Notes under the pieces: generated by a model
Told to the model about the DNA's origin: nothing
Databases searched by the model: none
The model's input: the letters and a program-made list of their open reading frames with translations, nothing else
Made by a program: the position numbers and the translations under genes
In this document: positions 15,001 to 21,529 of the stretch, piece after piece
Position numbering within the stretch: position 1 is the stretch's first letter
Layout: each line of letters begins with the position of its first letter
From: DATKGP01 sp035510775
Lineage (GTDB): Bacteria > Patescibacteriota > UBA1384 > 2-12-FULL-50-11
DNA: 22,371 bases
Direction: 5' to 3'
Assembly: GCA_035510775.1 (NCBI GenBank)
Contig: DATKGP010000056.1
Coordinates: forward strand, 1-22,371

Positions 15001-16567
15001 CGACACTTACTACCCAGGCGTGCCGCTTTCCGCCGTCACAAGTTTGGATCCAACTACTTACAGCTTTTTGGCCGAGCCAATTCGCAAACAATTTATGGAG
15101 GATGCCCAAAAATCTTCCGAATACAAAATCTCCGATTCTTTCCTGCGCAAGGCCGACAGCACCATTCCGGCCGGTTTCACTCGGGCGATGCTGGAAGGTA
15201 GCGACACCGACCGAACCCAGGCCTTGATGGGTTGGGGCTTCGGCAATATCGAGATTCAACTAAAACGCATCGAACCAGGCTACGTTCCCGGCACCCTAAT
15301 GAAGATTTTCAATGGTACCCTGTCCAGCAACGACGCCGACGTGCTCGTTGGCAGCATCATCGCTCGAAGCGGAGTTTCTTTTGGGCCTTTCACCACGGCT
15401 TTTATGCAGAATTTCTACCAATTCCTAAAATCCGACAACAAGGCCGATTTTATGACCAACGGTCAGTATGCCGGGATGTGGTCGTTCTTCGACGGCTGGG
15501 CCGCCCAGAATCTCGGCATCGGCGCCCTGCCAGCTGGGCTAACCAAGGCTATTTTCCTGTCAGCCCAGAATAACTGGAGCATGGACACTCAACTCAAAGA
15601 CGCCAGCGGTAAGGTGATTGTCCCGTCGCTGAAATCTTACGGCGAGGCTGTTTTGGTCAGTCAGCTAACCCAGTGGGCCGATAACGTCTTCCACTTCCCG
15701 GTCGGCCGTACTTACCAGCTCTATCAAGCTTACACCGCCTACTCCGGCGCCCTGAAAGTCTACGCCGCCGCCAGCAACGCCTCGGCGGCCGTCAAAGCGA
15801 CCGCCGCCAGCAAACTTTCGGCCGCCTCCAATGCTATGTGGGCCTTGGCCATTCAGACTGCTTTGCAGCTTTGCGACGCCTGCCAAGCTTTCTTTGCCTC
15901 GGTTGATAAGGCCATCGCCGCCCCGCCGGGCTTCACCAATATGGCGGTGGCCGGAGCAATTTCTATGGCTCTAGGTTTGGGGCCGTGGGGCTTGGTGGCC
16001 GCCGGTATCTACTTCCTCTTTGGCGCCTACACCACCGAGTATCTCTGTCCGAAGCCGCCGATTGACCCGTACGCAGTCACCGGCGACGACCCACCGGCCG
16101 ATCAGGTTGACTACTCCAAGCCGACAGCCGACTACTATTATATACCGACCGACTCGAGCGCCCAGGTTAAATACGCTCCGGCGCCAGGAACAACCTACTT
16201 CAACTACTATAGCGAGAACCCGTTCGACTGGCAGAAAGACGTCCAGTTTGGTAATGGCGAGGATAAACTGCTTTGGATGGGCTGGGCTCGTTACTTTACC
16301 GGCGAGCTGATTCAGGACACCCTAGATTATGGTGCCAACCAACGGGATATTATGACCAACGACCCGGCCGATGCCAGTAGCCTGCCGTCCAATAAGCTTC
16401 TGCAAATTATCACCTATCGCAAGGCCAATGCCGACTACTTTGCCCCGCAGTCTGACGCCGTCTACGGCGATAAAGAGCTGAATAGCCCGTACATCGGCAC
16501 TTTCTACACCCAAGACTCGACTAAAACTACCGACTGGGTCCATGTCGGCTTCGGAGGGATAATCTAA
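12041..16567 (+). CDS. Giant exported T4SS-associated protein with M15-like motifs at both ends
   Basis: 1508 residues. Residues 1-33 are a signal peptide (MKRF, hydrophobic core, cleavage near ARADD), followed by an Asp/Thr-rich spacer. Residues 183-193 read SAHHDGRAVDI, the SxHxxGxAxD zinc motif of M15-like peptidases (His185, Asp192). The matching second-half motif is seen only at the extreme C terminus, DWVHVGFGG (His1501), like the W/H-x-H-V-G-F ends of such domains. Between them lie ~1300 residues with degenerate repeats: ALGLPALYLENHSL (from 373), AMGWNNGTGLKILQG (from 615), FGLPSNSTIDQL (from 704), VGLPIGTTQQYLQGSI (from 740) and MGWGFGNIEIQL (~1061), then an Ala-rich helix (~1230-1290) and a hydrophobic segment (~1300-1335). 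AAGGGGG lies before the ATG. It may be an extracellular wall-associated or adhesin-like part of the apparatus. Function unproven. Confidence 0.75.
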   Translation: MKRFLCVYLAILMLLSGVLSTAMVLQPQMARADDTNNQLPDDQIGAADTSPDGTIADDSSTSDTDETYLTDDTEIPDGEADPSLTDNAYYLASKIEWMSDSQVAKTPYAVGPSTDVTKLAGYEIDNNVTDYLLNLIEPPALGGQGINHIKVARLETSYTSNGAGKNDRENAGSVAADPEQQTSAHHDGRAVDISEVGAVTCKLVSKSYLGGDSTSWLAPQAVKVAWQSNEGITNNPTPTGQSAMEAAGLNSAQGIVNYLNGTGQLDAYVSFVKGLNLQQIITYVGANIYMKNFATSSIVSDPLADSLIHVVGGAALEKALPGLPEGMAIGNNDEDARIAFAKSELEKGLNLPSGSLRGYGWDGILTSVGKRNIENALGLPALYLENHSLQDLNSNQVAAAALKNFQLNDSSFNVPAGTISLIQANNTRGLEQAGVNILASALKLSSVQQTALLSAVQNKTTPNVVLSTSPVGDKIGVTDLENMFSADPAKQQQAADALKQKGLDIVKAAVSSATSTKYAGLTSQLLNILTDGNSTIKLGDLKQTVGTNQIGATAGLDPSQYGSLTKTDQVNQLFATAINESLDLTGSSQISAGDVKNIGSTTNTDIFNKIGGMEIDRAMGWNNGTGLKILQGTTNLSDAFTQIASNSVSQLLGLKVQGISLDGNVSNNFANAIVNTRLGLDSGTFDDQASDSTALSNKIGTNKFNQIFGLPSNSTIDQLRSNASFWSDQTNVNRWQATDINVGLPIGTTQQYLQGSITSDQYRRDAATTNATNLTVDKLWNQFGLQDALKIDSKSALAIINVIKGGDNVTLQDQQAALKSLYTILGRTLDQGSGFAADSLIQYFTAGDASTQTSVLIGQGLRLFAKQLGLSDLSGGQTDATYTYLGNLIYRIFNEPDHISVPGNPSDRAILASLVAKATGIPIDKYPIDVGAFGQGDFRTGYAAVTFSMWGKQINQYLPANDQLSYGDLRDTLIVDENDPRVIQDVGDTYYPGVPLSAVTSLDPTTYSFLAEPIRKQFMEDAQKSSEYKISDSFLRKADSTIPAGFTRAMLEGSDTDRTQALMGWGFGNIEIQLKRIEPGYVPGTLMKIFNGTLSSNDADVLVGSIIARSGVSFGPFTTAFMQNFYQFLKSDNKADFMTNGQYAGMWSFFDGWAAQNLGIGALPAGLTKAIFLSAQNNWSMDTQLKDASGKVIVPSLKSYGEAVLVSQLTQWADNVFHFPVGRTYQLYQAYTAYSGALKVYAAASNASAAVKATAASKLSAASNAMWALAIQTALQLCDACQAFFASVDKAIAAPPGFTNMAVAGAISMALGLGPWGLVAAGIYFLFGAYTTEYLCPKPPIDPYAVTGDDPPADQVDYSKPTADYYYIPTDSSAQVKYAPAPGTTYFNYYSENPFDWQKDVQFGNGEDKLLWMGWARYFTGELIQDTLDYGANQRDIMTNDPADASSLPSNKLLQIITYRKANADYFAPQSDAVYGDKELNSPYIGTFYTQDSTKTTDWVHVGFGGII

Positions 16568-17326
16568 ATGACAACGGCTAAGCGTGGCGACGCCACTATC
16601 ATTGCCTTGATTGTCCTAGGCGTAGCCTTTCTTTTCTTCGTCGTCGCGCTGGCTATGCTCGGCCTGCGCCCAACCAGCGGCACCAAAGACGACTTTGGTC
16701 GCTCCGACACCAACCTCGCCCTCTCCGGTCAGGCCTACAACTGTTCTGGAGTGACCACCGTGCCTAAAGAATATATGCCCTACGTCAAAACCGCCGCCGA
16801 TCGCTATCTGGGCGGCGACCAAGTTCTGTTGATTTCTCTAGTTTCTATCGAGAGCGGCTGGCACCCGAAGAGCATCTCTTCGGCTGGAGCGACCGGCTTG
16901 GGGCAGTTCTTGGCCAGCACCGCTAGCGGTTACACCGGCAAGGGCAACCCATTTTACAGCCTCAACATTTACAACATCTTTCACGTTCTTAGCGTCAGCT
17001 CGATTACCCAAAGCGTCCGCCAGGCTTTCTTAAGTAGCCCCCGCTACAGCCGCGACGGCCGTCTTCAGCCAGAGCCGTCAATCTTCGCCGCCGCCAAATA
17101 TTTCGGCGACCATATGAAAAAAGCCAGCACCGATATCCCGACCACCTACGCCAAGTATTACCATGGCGGCAAGACCGCCTCCCAAAAGGCCGAGGCCCAG
17201 GCTGGCGCCCAGCACCTAGTGGACACCTACAACAAAATCGTCAACGGCGGCGGCTGCACCATGAAAGACCCCAAGACCAACACCATCGAGAAGGTTGCCA
17301 ACCCTAACTCGGCTAGCCTACTCTGA
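16568..17326 (+). CDS. Membrane-anchored lytic transglycosylase (VirB1-like, SLT domain)
   Basis: 252 residues. Residues 10-33 are a membrane anchor (IIALIVLGVAFLFFVVALAML) after a short basic start, placing the rest outside. The SLT lysozyme-like core carries LISLVSIESGWHPKSISSAG, with Glu95 as the catalytic acid of the ESG motif, and ATGLGQFLASTA (residues 108-119), the GxGQF/xxT element. Such enzymes cleave glycan strands between MurNAc and GlcNAc and are the standard wall-opening component (VirB1) of T4SS. GGAGGG at 16553-16558 lies 9 nt upstream of the ATG; the gene starts directly after the previous stop. It is the last gene of the operon, and its 3' end overlaps the convergent dciA-like gene by 14 bp. 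The C-terminal ~60 residues lack a recognised domain. Confidence 0.9.
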   Translation: MTTAKRGDATIIALIVLGVAFLFFVVALAMLGLRPTSGTKDDFGRSDTNLALSGQAYNCSGVTTVPKEYMPYVKTAADRYLGGDQVLLISLVSIESGWHPKSISSAGATGLGQFLASTASGYTGKGNPFYSLNIYNIFHVLSVSSITQSVRQAFLSSPRYSRDGRLQPEPSIFAAAKYFGDHMKKASTDIPTTYAKYYHGGKTASQKAEAQAGAQHLVDTYNKIVNGGGCTMKDPKTNTIEKVANPNSASLL

Positions 17327-17585
17327 TTTTCAGTTGGAATCCTTTGGTCGAGCCAAAAGTTTGGCTGATTAAAACGTAAAGCTTGCGACGGCGAAGCTGA
17401 TAAAATTTGGCCTGGCTGGGGTTGTCGCACACCAGAATTATCTGCTCGTCTTTGAGAATAACCCTAACCCTGTCCTGGTACTCCTTCTCAATAGCCTTCT
17501 CAAGCTGCCCGGCTGAAAAAACCCGTCCCAAAAAATTTTTCTTGTACGACGAGCCCAAAAAGTCGCCCAACCTTTCGACGGTCAT
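17313..17585 (-). CDS. Short DUF721/DciA-like protein
   Basis: 90 residues. The position directly after recF and the sequence pattern fit the DUF721 (DciA) family: a segment IILVCDNPSQAKFYQLRRRK, like the L.V.v.ss..A.EL pattern, followed by LYVLISQTFGSTKGFQLKIRV. DciA proteins load or assist the replicative helicase in bacteria that lack DnaC/DnaI. The role here is inferred from family and neighbourhood. It is much shorter than classical DciA (~150+ residues), keeping mainly the KH-like core. The ATG overlaps the recF stop by 4 bp (ATGA), so it is co-translated with recF. Its 3' end overlaps the lytic transglycosylase gene on the other strand by 14 bp. Confidence 0.65.
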   Translation of the reverse strand: MTVERLGDFLGSSYKKNFLGRVFSAGQLEKAIEKEYQDRVRVILKDEQIILVCDNPSQAKFYQLRRRKLYVLISQTFGSTKGFQLKIRVG

Positions 17586-18613
17586 AAATTTATCACCCGC
17601 CAGTCCTTAATTAGCTTGTTGGCGGTTACGGCCGTGGCGATAATTTGCGAGTCGTTCCCTAGTCTCTCCAGAAAAAAACCGGTGTTTTTCTCGTCCAGTT
17701 CGGAAAAAAGATCATCAAGCAGAATCGTCGGGTGCTTGCCTAATTTTTCGGCCAAAAAATGAGCCTCGATAATTTTCATTAGCATCACCACCGTTCGAGC
17801 CTGGCCGCGCGAGGCATATTTTCTAGCCGGCTGATCGTTGAGGCGAATCTCGATTTCATCGCGGTGTGGCCCCCAGAGATTCTGGGTTTTGCGAATTTCC
17901 TCGCGCTCTAGCGCCTCCGGATCGGCCTCTTCGGTCAGATAGCTCGTCTCGACCACCAATTCGTTTAGTCGTTGAAATTTCTTGTCGGCCAATGACTTGT
18001 TCAGATAGGCCAGATACTCGCCGCGGCGTTTTCTAATGGTCTTCGTCAGCCGCCCCAGCAACTCGTTCCACGGCATCAGCTCCGCCCTGCCGGCACGGTT
18101 AATTTTTAGCAGAAACAGCAGCTTGGCTCGTTCCTGTAGAACCCGGGACAATTCCAGCGAATTGGAGCGAAATTGACTGTCAACTTGCCAGAGAATTCCG
18201 TCGAAGTACCGCCGGCGAACTTGCGGACCGCTGGTAATAATTTCCACATCTTCCGGCGAAAAAATTACCGTCGGCAATTTGCCAAAAAACTCCAGCCAGT
18301 TTGTCTCCTGGCCGTTGAAGGTCAGCCGCCGTTCTTTATCTGGATAATCGGCAAAGGGCTGGCCGAAAAATAATTCGACCTTACTGTCTTTGTCGACTTG
18401 AGCCTGGAGGCGAAAGAACGATTGGTCGAAGTTGACCAATTCATCCAGGCGGTGGGTTCGAAAACTTTTGCCCACCGACAGCAGCCGAATCGCCTCGATT
18501 AAAGTGCTCTTGCCGATGCCGTTGCCGCCAACCACTACGGTTTTCGGGGAGAAATCGAAACTAGAATCCAGGAAAGTTCGGAAGTTCTCCAGAGTGACTT
18601 TATTGAAAGCCAT
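17582..18613 (-). CDS. recF: DNA replication/repair protein RecF
   Basis: 343 residues, usual length. RecF is an SMC-like ATPase that helps load RecA at gaps with RecO/RecR. Visible: N-terminal LENFRTF, Walker A GGNGIGKST (residues 29-37), the family stretch FSPEDVEIITSGPQVRRRYFD (119-138), GPHRDE (248-253), ABC signature SRGQ (268-271), Walker B ILLDD (297-301) and D-loop SELD (304-307), all in order and intact. It lies 36 bp after dnaN and overlaps the downstream dciA-like gene by 4 bp, in the classical dnaA-dnaN-recF order. The start ATG at 18613 gives the family N terminus MAFNKVTLENFR. Confidence 0.97.
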   Translation of the reverse strand: MAFNKVTLENFRTFLDSSFDFSPKTVVVGGNGIGKSTLIEAIRLLSVGKSFRTHRLDELVNFDQSFFRLQAQVDKDSKVELFFGQPFADYPDKERRLTFNGQETNWLEFFGKLPTVIFSPEDVEIITSGPQVRRRYFDGILWQVDSQFRSNSLELSRVLQERAKLLFLLKINRAGRAELMPWNELLGRLTKTIRKRRGEYLAYLNKSLADKKFQRLNELVVETSYLTEEADPEALEREEIRKTQNLWGPHRDEIEIRLNDQPARKYASRGQARTVVMLMKIIEAHFLAEKLGKHPTILLDDLFSELDEKNTGFFLERLGNDSQIIATAVTANKLIKDWRVINL

Positions 18614-18649
18614 TTACTTTTACCATAAACCATTTAGCCAAGAGCGTGA

Positions 18650-19738
18650 TTATTCGCTGCGTAGCGGCATCACCAAATACAAGTAGTTTTCGTGACCGAC
18701 CGAGTGCAAAGTAATCGGGCTTTTAGGGTCGACAAAGCCAAACTCGACATCACCGTTCAAGCCGGCTAGGGCGTCAATCAAGTACTGGGCATTTAAAGAA
18801 ACCGAGAACTCTTGGCTGACGGCCATCTCTAATTTTATCTCGTTCTTAGTTTCACCCAGCTGCGGTGACACCGCCGTTATCTTAAATCTTTCTCCTCCAG
18901 CCTCAATCCTAGTGCTGTAGGCTGAATCTCTGGAAAACAGGCTGGCCAATTTTAAGTTTTGATTGAGCAAGGCGGCGCTCATCTTGACTAACACGGCCGT
19001 TTTCTTGGGAATAATCGCCTCGTAAGATGGGAAGGAGCCGTCGATAATTCGGGAGGTTAGAGAGATGCCATCTGTCTTGAGCTGGACTTGCGAGCCGGAA
19101 AAAGCCAGGGTTATCTCTTCTTCATTGGAAAACCTCACCAACTCCTGGAGGGTTCGGCGGGGAATAACGTAATCGGCCGAGAGCTGGCTTTCAATTGGCA
19201 GAACATATTTAGCCAGTCGGTAACCATCGGTGCCAACGATCGTCAAAGATTTCTCGTTGAACCGAAAAAGTAGGCCAGTTAAAATTGGCCTAGTCTCGTC
19301 AAGGGCGGCGGCAAACAAGGTTTTATTGACCGCCTCAATTAAAGTCGCGGCCGCTAGAGTTATCTCGCTGTCATATTTAATCGTCGGCAGGGTCGGATAC
19401 TCCTCGGCCGGCAGACCCTTGAGACGCGCCTTAGAATTTTTAGAATTGATCAGTAAAGTCGTATCGTCGTTACTTAAAGTCACCGTCTCGTCGGGGTTGT
19501 TTTGTAAGTATTCACCCAAAAGTCTGGCCGGCACCGTCAAGGCTCCGACTTCCAAATCATTACCAGCCAGTTCAATCTGTAAAGTCTGTTCAAGATCGGT
19601 TGAGTGGAGACGGATCTGTTTTTTAGTCACCTCTAGATAAATATTCTGCAAAATCGGCAGCGTTGCTCGACTGGTCGCCAACCGTCCAACCGAATTAACT
19701 GCCCGAAGTAATTCCTCACGTAAAATTGTTAGTTTCAT
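18650..19738 (-). CDS. dnaN: DNA polymerase III sliding clamp (beta subunit)
   Basis: 362 residues, usual length. Forms the dimeric ring that tethers the replicative polymerase to DNA. Clamp hallmarks are MKLTILREELLRAVNSVGRL and LPILQNIYLEV at the start, DGYRLAKYVLPI in the middle domain and the C-terminal YLYLVMPLRSE, close to the usual MPxR ending. ATG at 19738 is preferred: AAGGAA (complement of 19746-19751) sits 7 nt upstream and the family N terminus begins MKL. An in-frame GTG two codons earlier (19744) would leave only one base after the Shine-Dalgarno. Second gene of the dnaA operon; the upstream gap holds oriC-like elements. Confidence 0.97.
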   Translation of the reverse strand: MKLTILREELLRAVNSVGRLATSRATLPILQNIYLEVTKKQIRLHSTDLEQTLQIELAGNDLEVGALTVPARLLGEYLQNNPDETVTLSNDDTTLLINSKNSKARLKGLPAEEYPTLPTIKYDSEITLAAATLIEAVNKTLFAAALDETRPILTGLLFRFNEKSLTIVGTDGYRLAKYVLPIESQLSADYVIPRRTLQELVRFSNEEEITLAFSGSQVQLKTDGISLTSRIIDGSFPSYEAIIPKKTAVLVKMSAALLNQNLKLASLFSRDSAYSTRIEAGGERFKITAVSPQLGETKNEIKLEMAVSQEFSVSLNAQYLIDALAGLNGDVEFGFVDPKSPITLHSVGHENYLYLVMPLRSE

Positions 19739-19964
19739 ATCCACATTCCTTCGTTAGTAATATATCTAATTTTGTTTTTAAAAACAGTGATAATTATAAA
19801 GTCGGTGCATAAGTGTATGAATTGGGTTTGACCACGGTGGAAAAACTCGGCCAAGCTGTGGATAACTTGTGCATAGGCGGTGGATAAATATTTAAACCAG
19901 TTAAACCTAGACAAAAATCGCCAATTACCTAAACTAGTTCGGACTTTTCCACAGCTTTTCCACA
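19739..19964. other. Origin-like intergenic region between dnaA and dnaN (DnaA-box cluster, AT-rich segment)
   Basis: About 225 non-coding bases. DnaA boxes read on the plus strand: TGTGGATAA (19857-19865, perfect), TGTGCATAG (19868-19876, two mismatches), GGTGGATAA (19879-19887, one mismatch), GGTGGAAAA (19837-19845), then TTTTCCACA at 19945-19953 and again at 19956-19964. Within each group the boxes repeat every 11 bp. Bases 19755-19800 are very AT-rich and include the palindrome GTTTTTAAAAAC (19774-19785), a good candidate unwinding element. Location beside dnaA supports oriC. Confidence 0.8.
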
Positions 19965-21308
19965 TCACTTTTGTCCCAACTTTTCCTGAATGGTATTAAG
20001 ATCAGCCTCGACGGCGGCGTCTTTTTTGCGAGCCAAAGTTATTTTATTTACCCCGTGCATAATCGTGGTGTGGTCCTTGCCGCCCAAGATTTCTCCAATC
20101 TGCGGGTAGGATTGGTGGAGAAACTCTCGCAGAAAATACATCACCACTTGGCGGGGATAAACCAGTTCTTTGGTCCTCTTATTGCCCAAAATATCGCTAA
20201 TTTCCGTGTCAAAGTGTTTAGCGACCGCCTGGATAACTTGCCGGTAGGTTACTTCAGTATGACCCGAACGGATAATGTCTTTCAGAGTTCGGCTGGCGAA
20301 CTCACGAGTCATCGGTACCCCGTCAAGTTTGGCGGCCGCAGAGAGCTTAATTAACGACCCTTCCAATTCCCGGACATTAGAGGTGACGGTGTTGGCGATA
20401 AACTCCATGGTGGCATCGGGGATGTCCAGGCCTTTTTCTTGAGCTTTAGATTGTAAAATCGCCACCCGAGTCTCAAAATTCGGTGTCTGAATATCGGCAA
20501 TCATTCCCCAGCCAAACCGAGAAGTCAGCCGATCTTCCAGCCCAGCCATTTCGTGCGGCATCCGATCGGCGGTGATAACAATCTGCCGGTTACTTTGGTG
20601 GAGCATATTGAAAGTGTGGAAAAACTCTTCCTGGGTGCCCTCCTTGTTGGAGAGAAACTGGATGTCGTCTATAAGAAAGACGTCGACTGTCCGGTATTTT
20701 TTCTTGAACTCATTGATGGTTTTGTTCTGCAGGGCGGCGATAAATTCGCTGGTGAAGTTTTCGCAGGAGGTGAAGATAATTTTTTTCTTGGGGCTGTGGC
20801 GGTGAATTTCGTTACCAATCGCCTGCATTAAGTGAGTTTTCCCCAGGCCAACTCCGCCGTAGAGGAAAAGTGGATTGTAGGCCTGACCAGGTTTTTCGGC
20901 GACCGCTTGCGAGGCGGCGAAGGCCAGCCGATTATTATTGCCGACCACAAAGGTCTCGAAAGTGTAATTCTGGTTCAAGGGGTTGGGGGTCTCTGGCTTG
21001 TCGTCGTCTGTTTCGTCTTCAGGTCGCTCCAAAAGCGGCAGATCTTTGAGGGCGGTATCACTAGCGGCCGGCCGGCCGATAACCAAAGTTATGTCGTCGA
21101 TTTTCCCCAGTTCCTCCTTCAAAATGCTCTTAATTTTCCCCAGGGCATTTTTTTCAATCCAGTCTTTGGCGTAAATCGTCGGGACGGTAATGGTCACCAG
21201 ACCCGGCCGCTGGTTGGTAATTTGGCAAGGTTTTAACCAGGTCACCAAATTCGGCCGAGACACCTCGCCTTCCAACTTGGTTAAAACTTTTTTCCACAGC
21301 TCCACCAT
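19965..21308 (-). CDS. dnaA: Chromosomal replication initiator DnaA
   Basis: 447 residues, usual length. Binds DnaA boxes at oriC and opens the duplex. Domain I ~1-75 (WKKVLTKLEGEVSRPNLVTW); acidic linker ~85-115; AAA+ domain with NYTFETFVVGNNNRLA, Walker A GGVGLGKTH (151-159), Walker B LIDDIQF (212-218), the arginine-finger region GLEDRLTSRFGWG (256-268); domain IV with the DNA-binding signature GGKDHTTIMHGVNKI (409-423). All key residues are intact. The ATG at 21308 gives the normal N terminus; no Shine-Dalgarno site is evident. Its promoter region overlaps DnaA boxes, and one box (21290-21298) lies within the first codons, which would fit autorepression. Confidence 0.98.
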   Translation of the reverse strand: MVELWKKVLTKLEGEVSRPNLVTWLKPCQITNQRPGLVTITVPTIYAKDWIEKNALGKIKSILKEELGKIDDITLVIGRPAASDTALKDLPLLERPEDETDDDKPETPNPLNQNYTFETFVVGNNNRLAFAASQAVAEKPGQAYNPLFLYGGVGLGKTHLMQAIGNEIHRHSPKKKIIFTSCENFTSEFIAALQNKTINEFKKKYRTVDVFLIDDIQFLSNKEGTQEEFFHTFNMLHQSNRQIVITADRMPHEMAGLEDRLTSRFGWGMIADIQTPNFETRVAILQSKAQEKGLDIPDATMEFIANTVTSNVRELEGSLIKLSAAAKLDGVPMTREFASRTLKDIIRSGHTEVTYRQVIQAVAKHFDTEISDILGNKRTKELVYPRQVVMYFLREFLHQSYPQIGEILGGKDHTTIMHGVNKITLARKKDAAVEADLNTIQEKLGQK

Positions 21309-21369
21309 GGGCTGACCGTACTAAAGTTTTCCACAGTTTACAATTGTCCACAACCGTTGCTTTTCCACA
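21290..21369. other. DnaA-box cluster between dnaA and rpmH (second half of a bipartite origin)
   Basis: Four boxes in the same orientation: TTTTCCACA at 21290-21298 (inside the dnaA 5' end), TTTTCCACA at 21327-21335, TTGTCCACA at 21344-21352 and TTTTCCACA at 21361-21369. Each differs from TTATCCACA by one base. The last three are spaced exactly 17 bp apart. They lie over the divergent dnaA/rpmH control region. Confidence 0.75.
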
Positions 21370-21386
21370 GTCTTTTGGGGTAAAAT
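21357..21386 (+). promoter_or_regulatory. Candidate promoter of rpmH-rnpA-yidD
   Basis: TTGCTT (-35, 21357-21362), 18-bp spacer, TAAAAT (-10, 21381-21386). The -35 and spacer overlap the DnaA box at 21361-21369. The predicted start (~21393) is almost at the rpmH ATG (21395), so the mRNA would be leaderless or nearly so. Medium support only. Confidence 0.45.
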
Positions 21387-21394
21387 ATGGGGAC

Positions 21395-21529
21395 ATGAAG
21401 CGGACATATCAACCCAATAATCGTCACCGAGCCAAAACCCACGGTTTTTTGTCGCGCCTAAAAACCGCCGATGGCCGAAAAGTTTTGCAACGCCGCCGAG
21501 CCAAAGGCCGAGCTAGACTAGCGGTCTGA
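21395..21529 (+). CDS. rpmH: Ribosomal protein bL34
   Basis: 44 residues, basic, starting MKRTYQPNNRHRAKTHGFLSRL, the invariant bL34 opening, and ending KGRARLAV. The frame is open further upstream to 21344, but the conserved N terminus fixes the start at the ATG 21395; the upstream segment overlaps DnaA boxes and the promoter. Component of the large ribosomal subunit. The stop overlaps the rnpA start by one base (TGATG), giving coupled translation. Divergent from dnaA, the normal origin-proximal arrangement. Confidence 0.97.
   Translation: MKRTYQPNNRHRAKTHGFLSRLKTADGRKVLQRRRAKGRARLAV

Noticed and set aside
17351..17366. AGCCAAA/TTTGGCT inverted repeat near the convergent gene ends, considered as a bidirectional terminator
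   Set aside because: Two-base loop, modest GC, no T-tract on either strand, and inside the dciA-like coding region.
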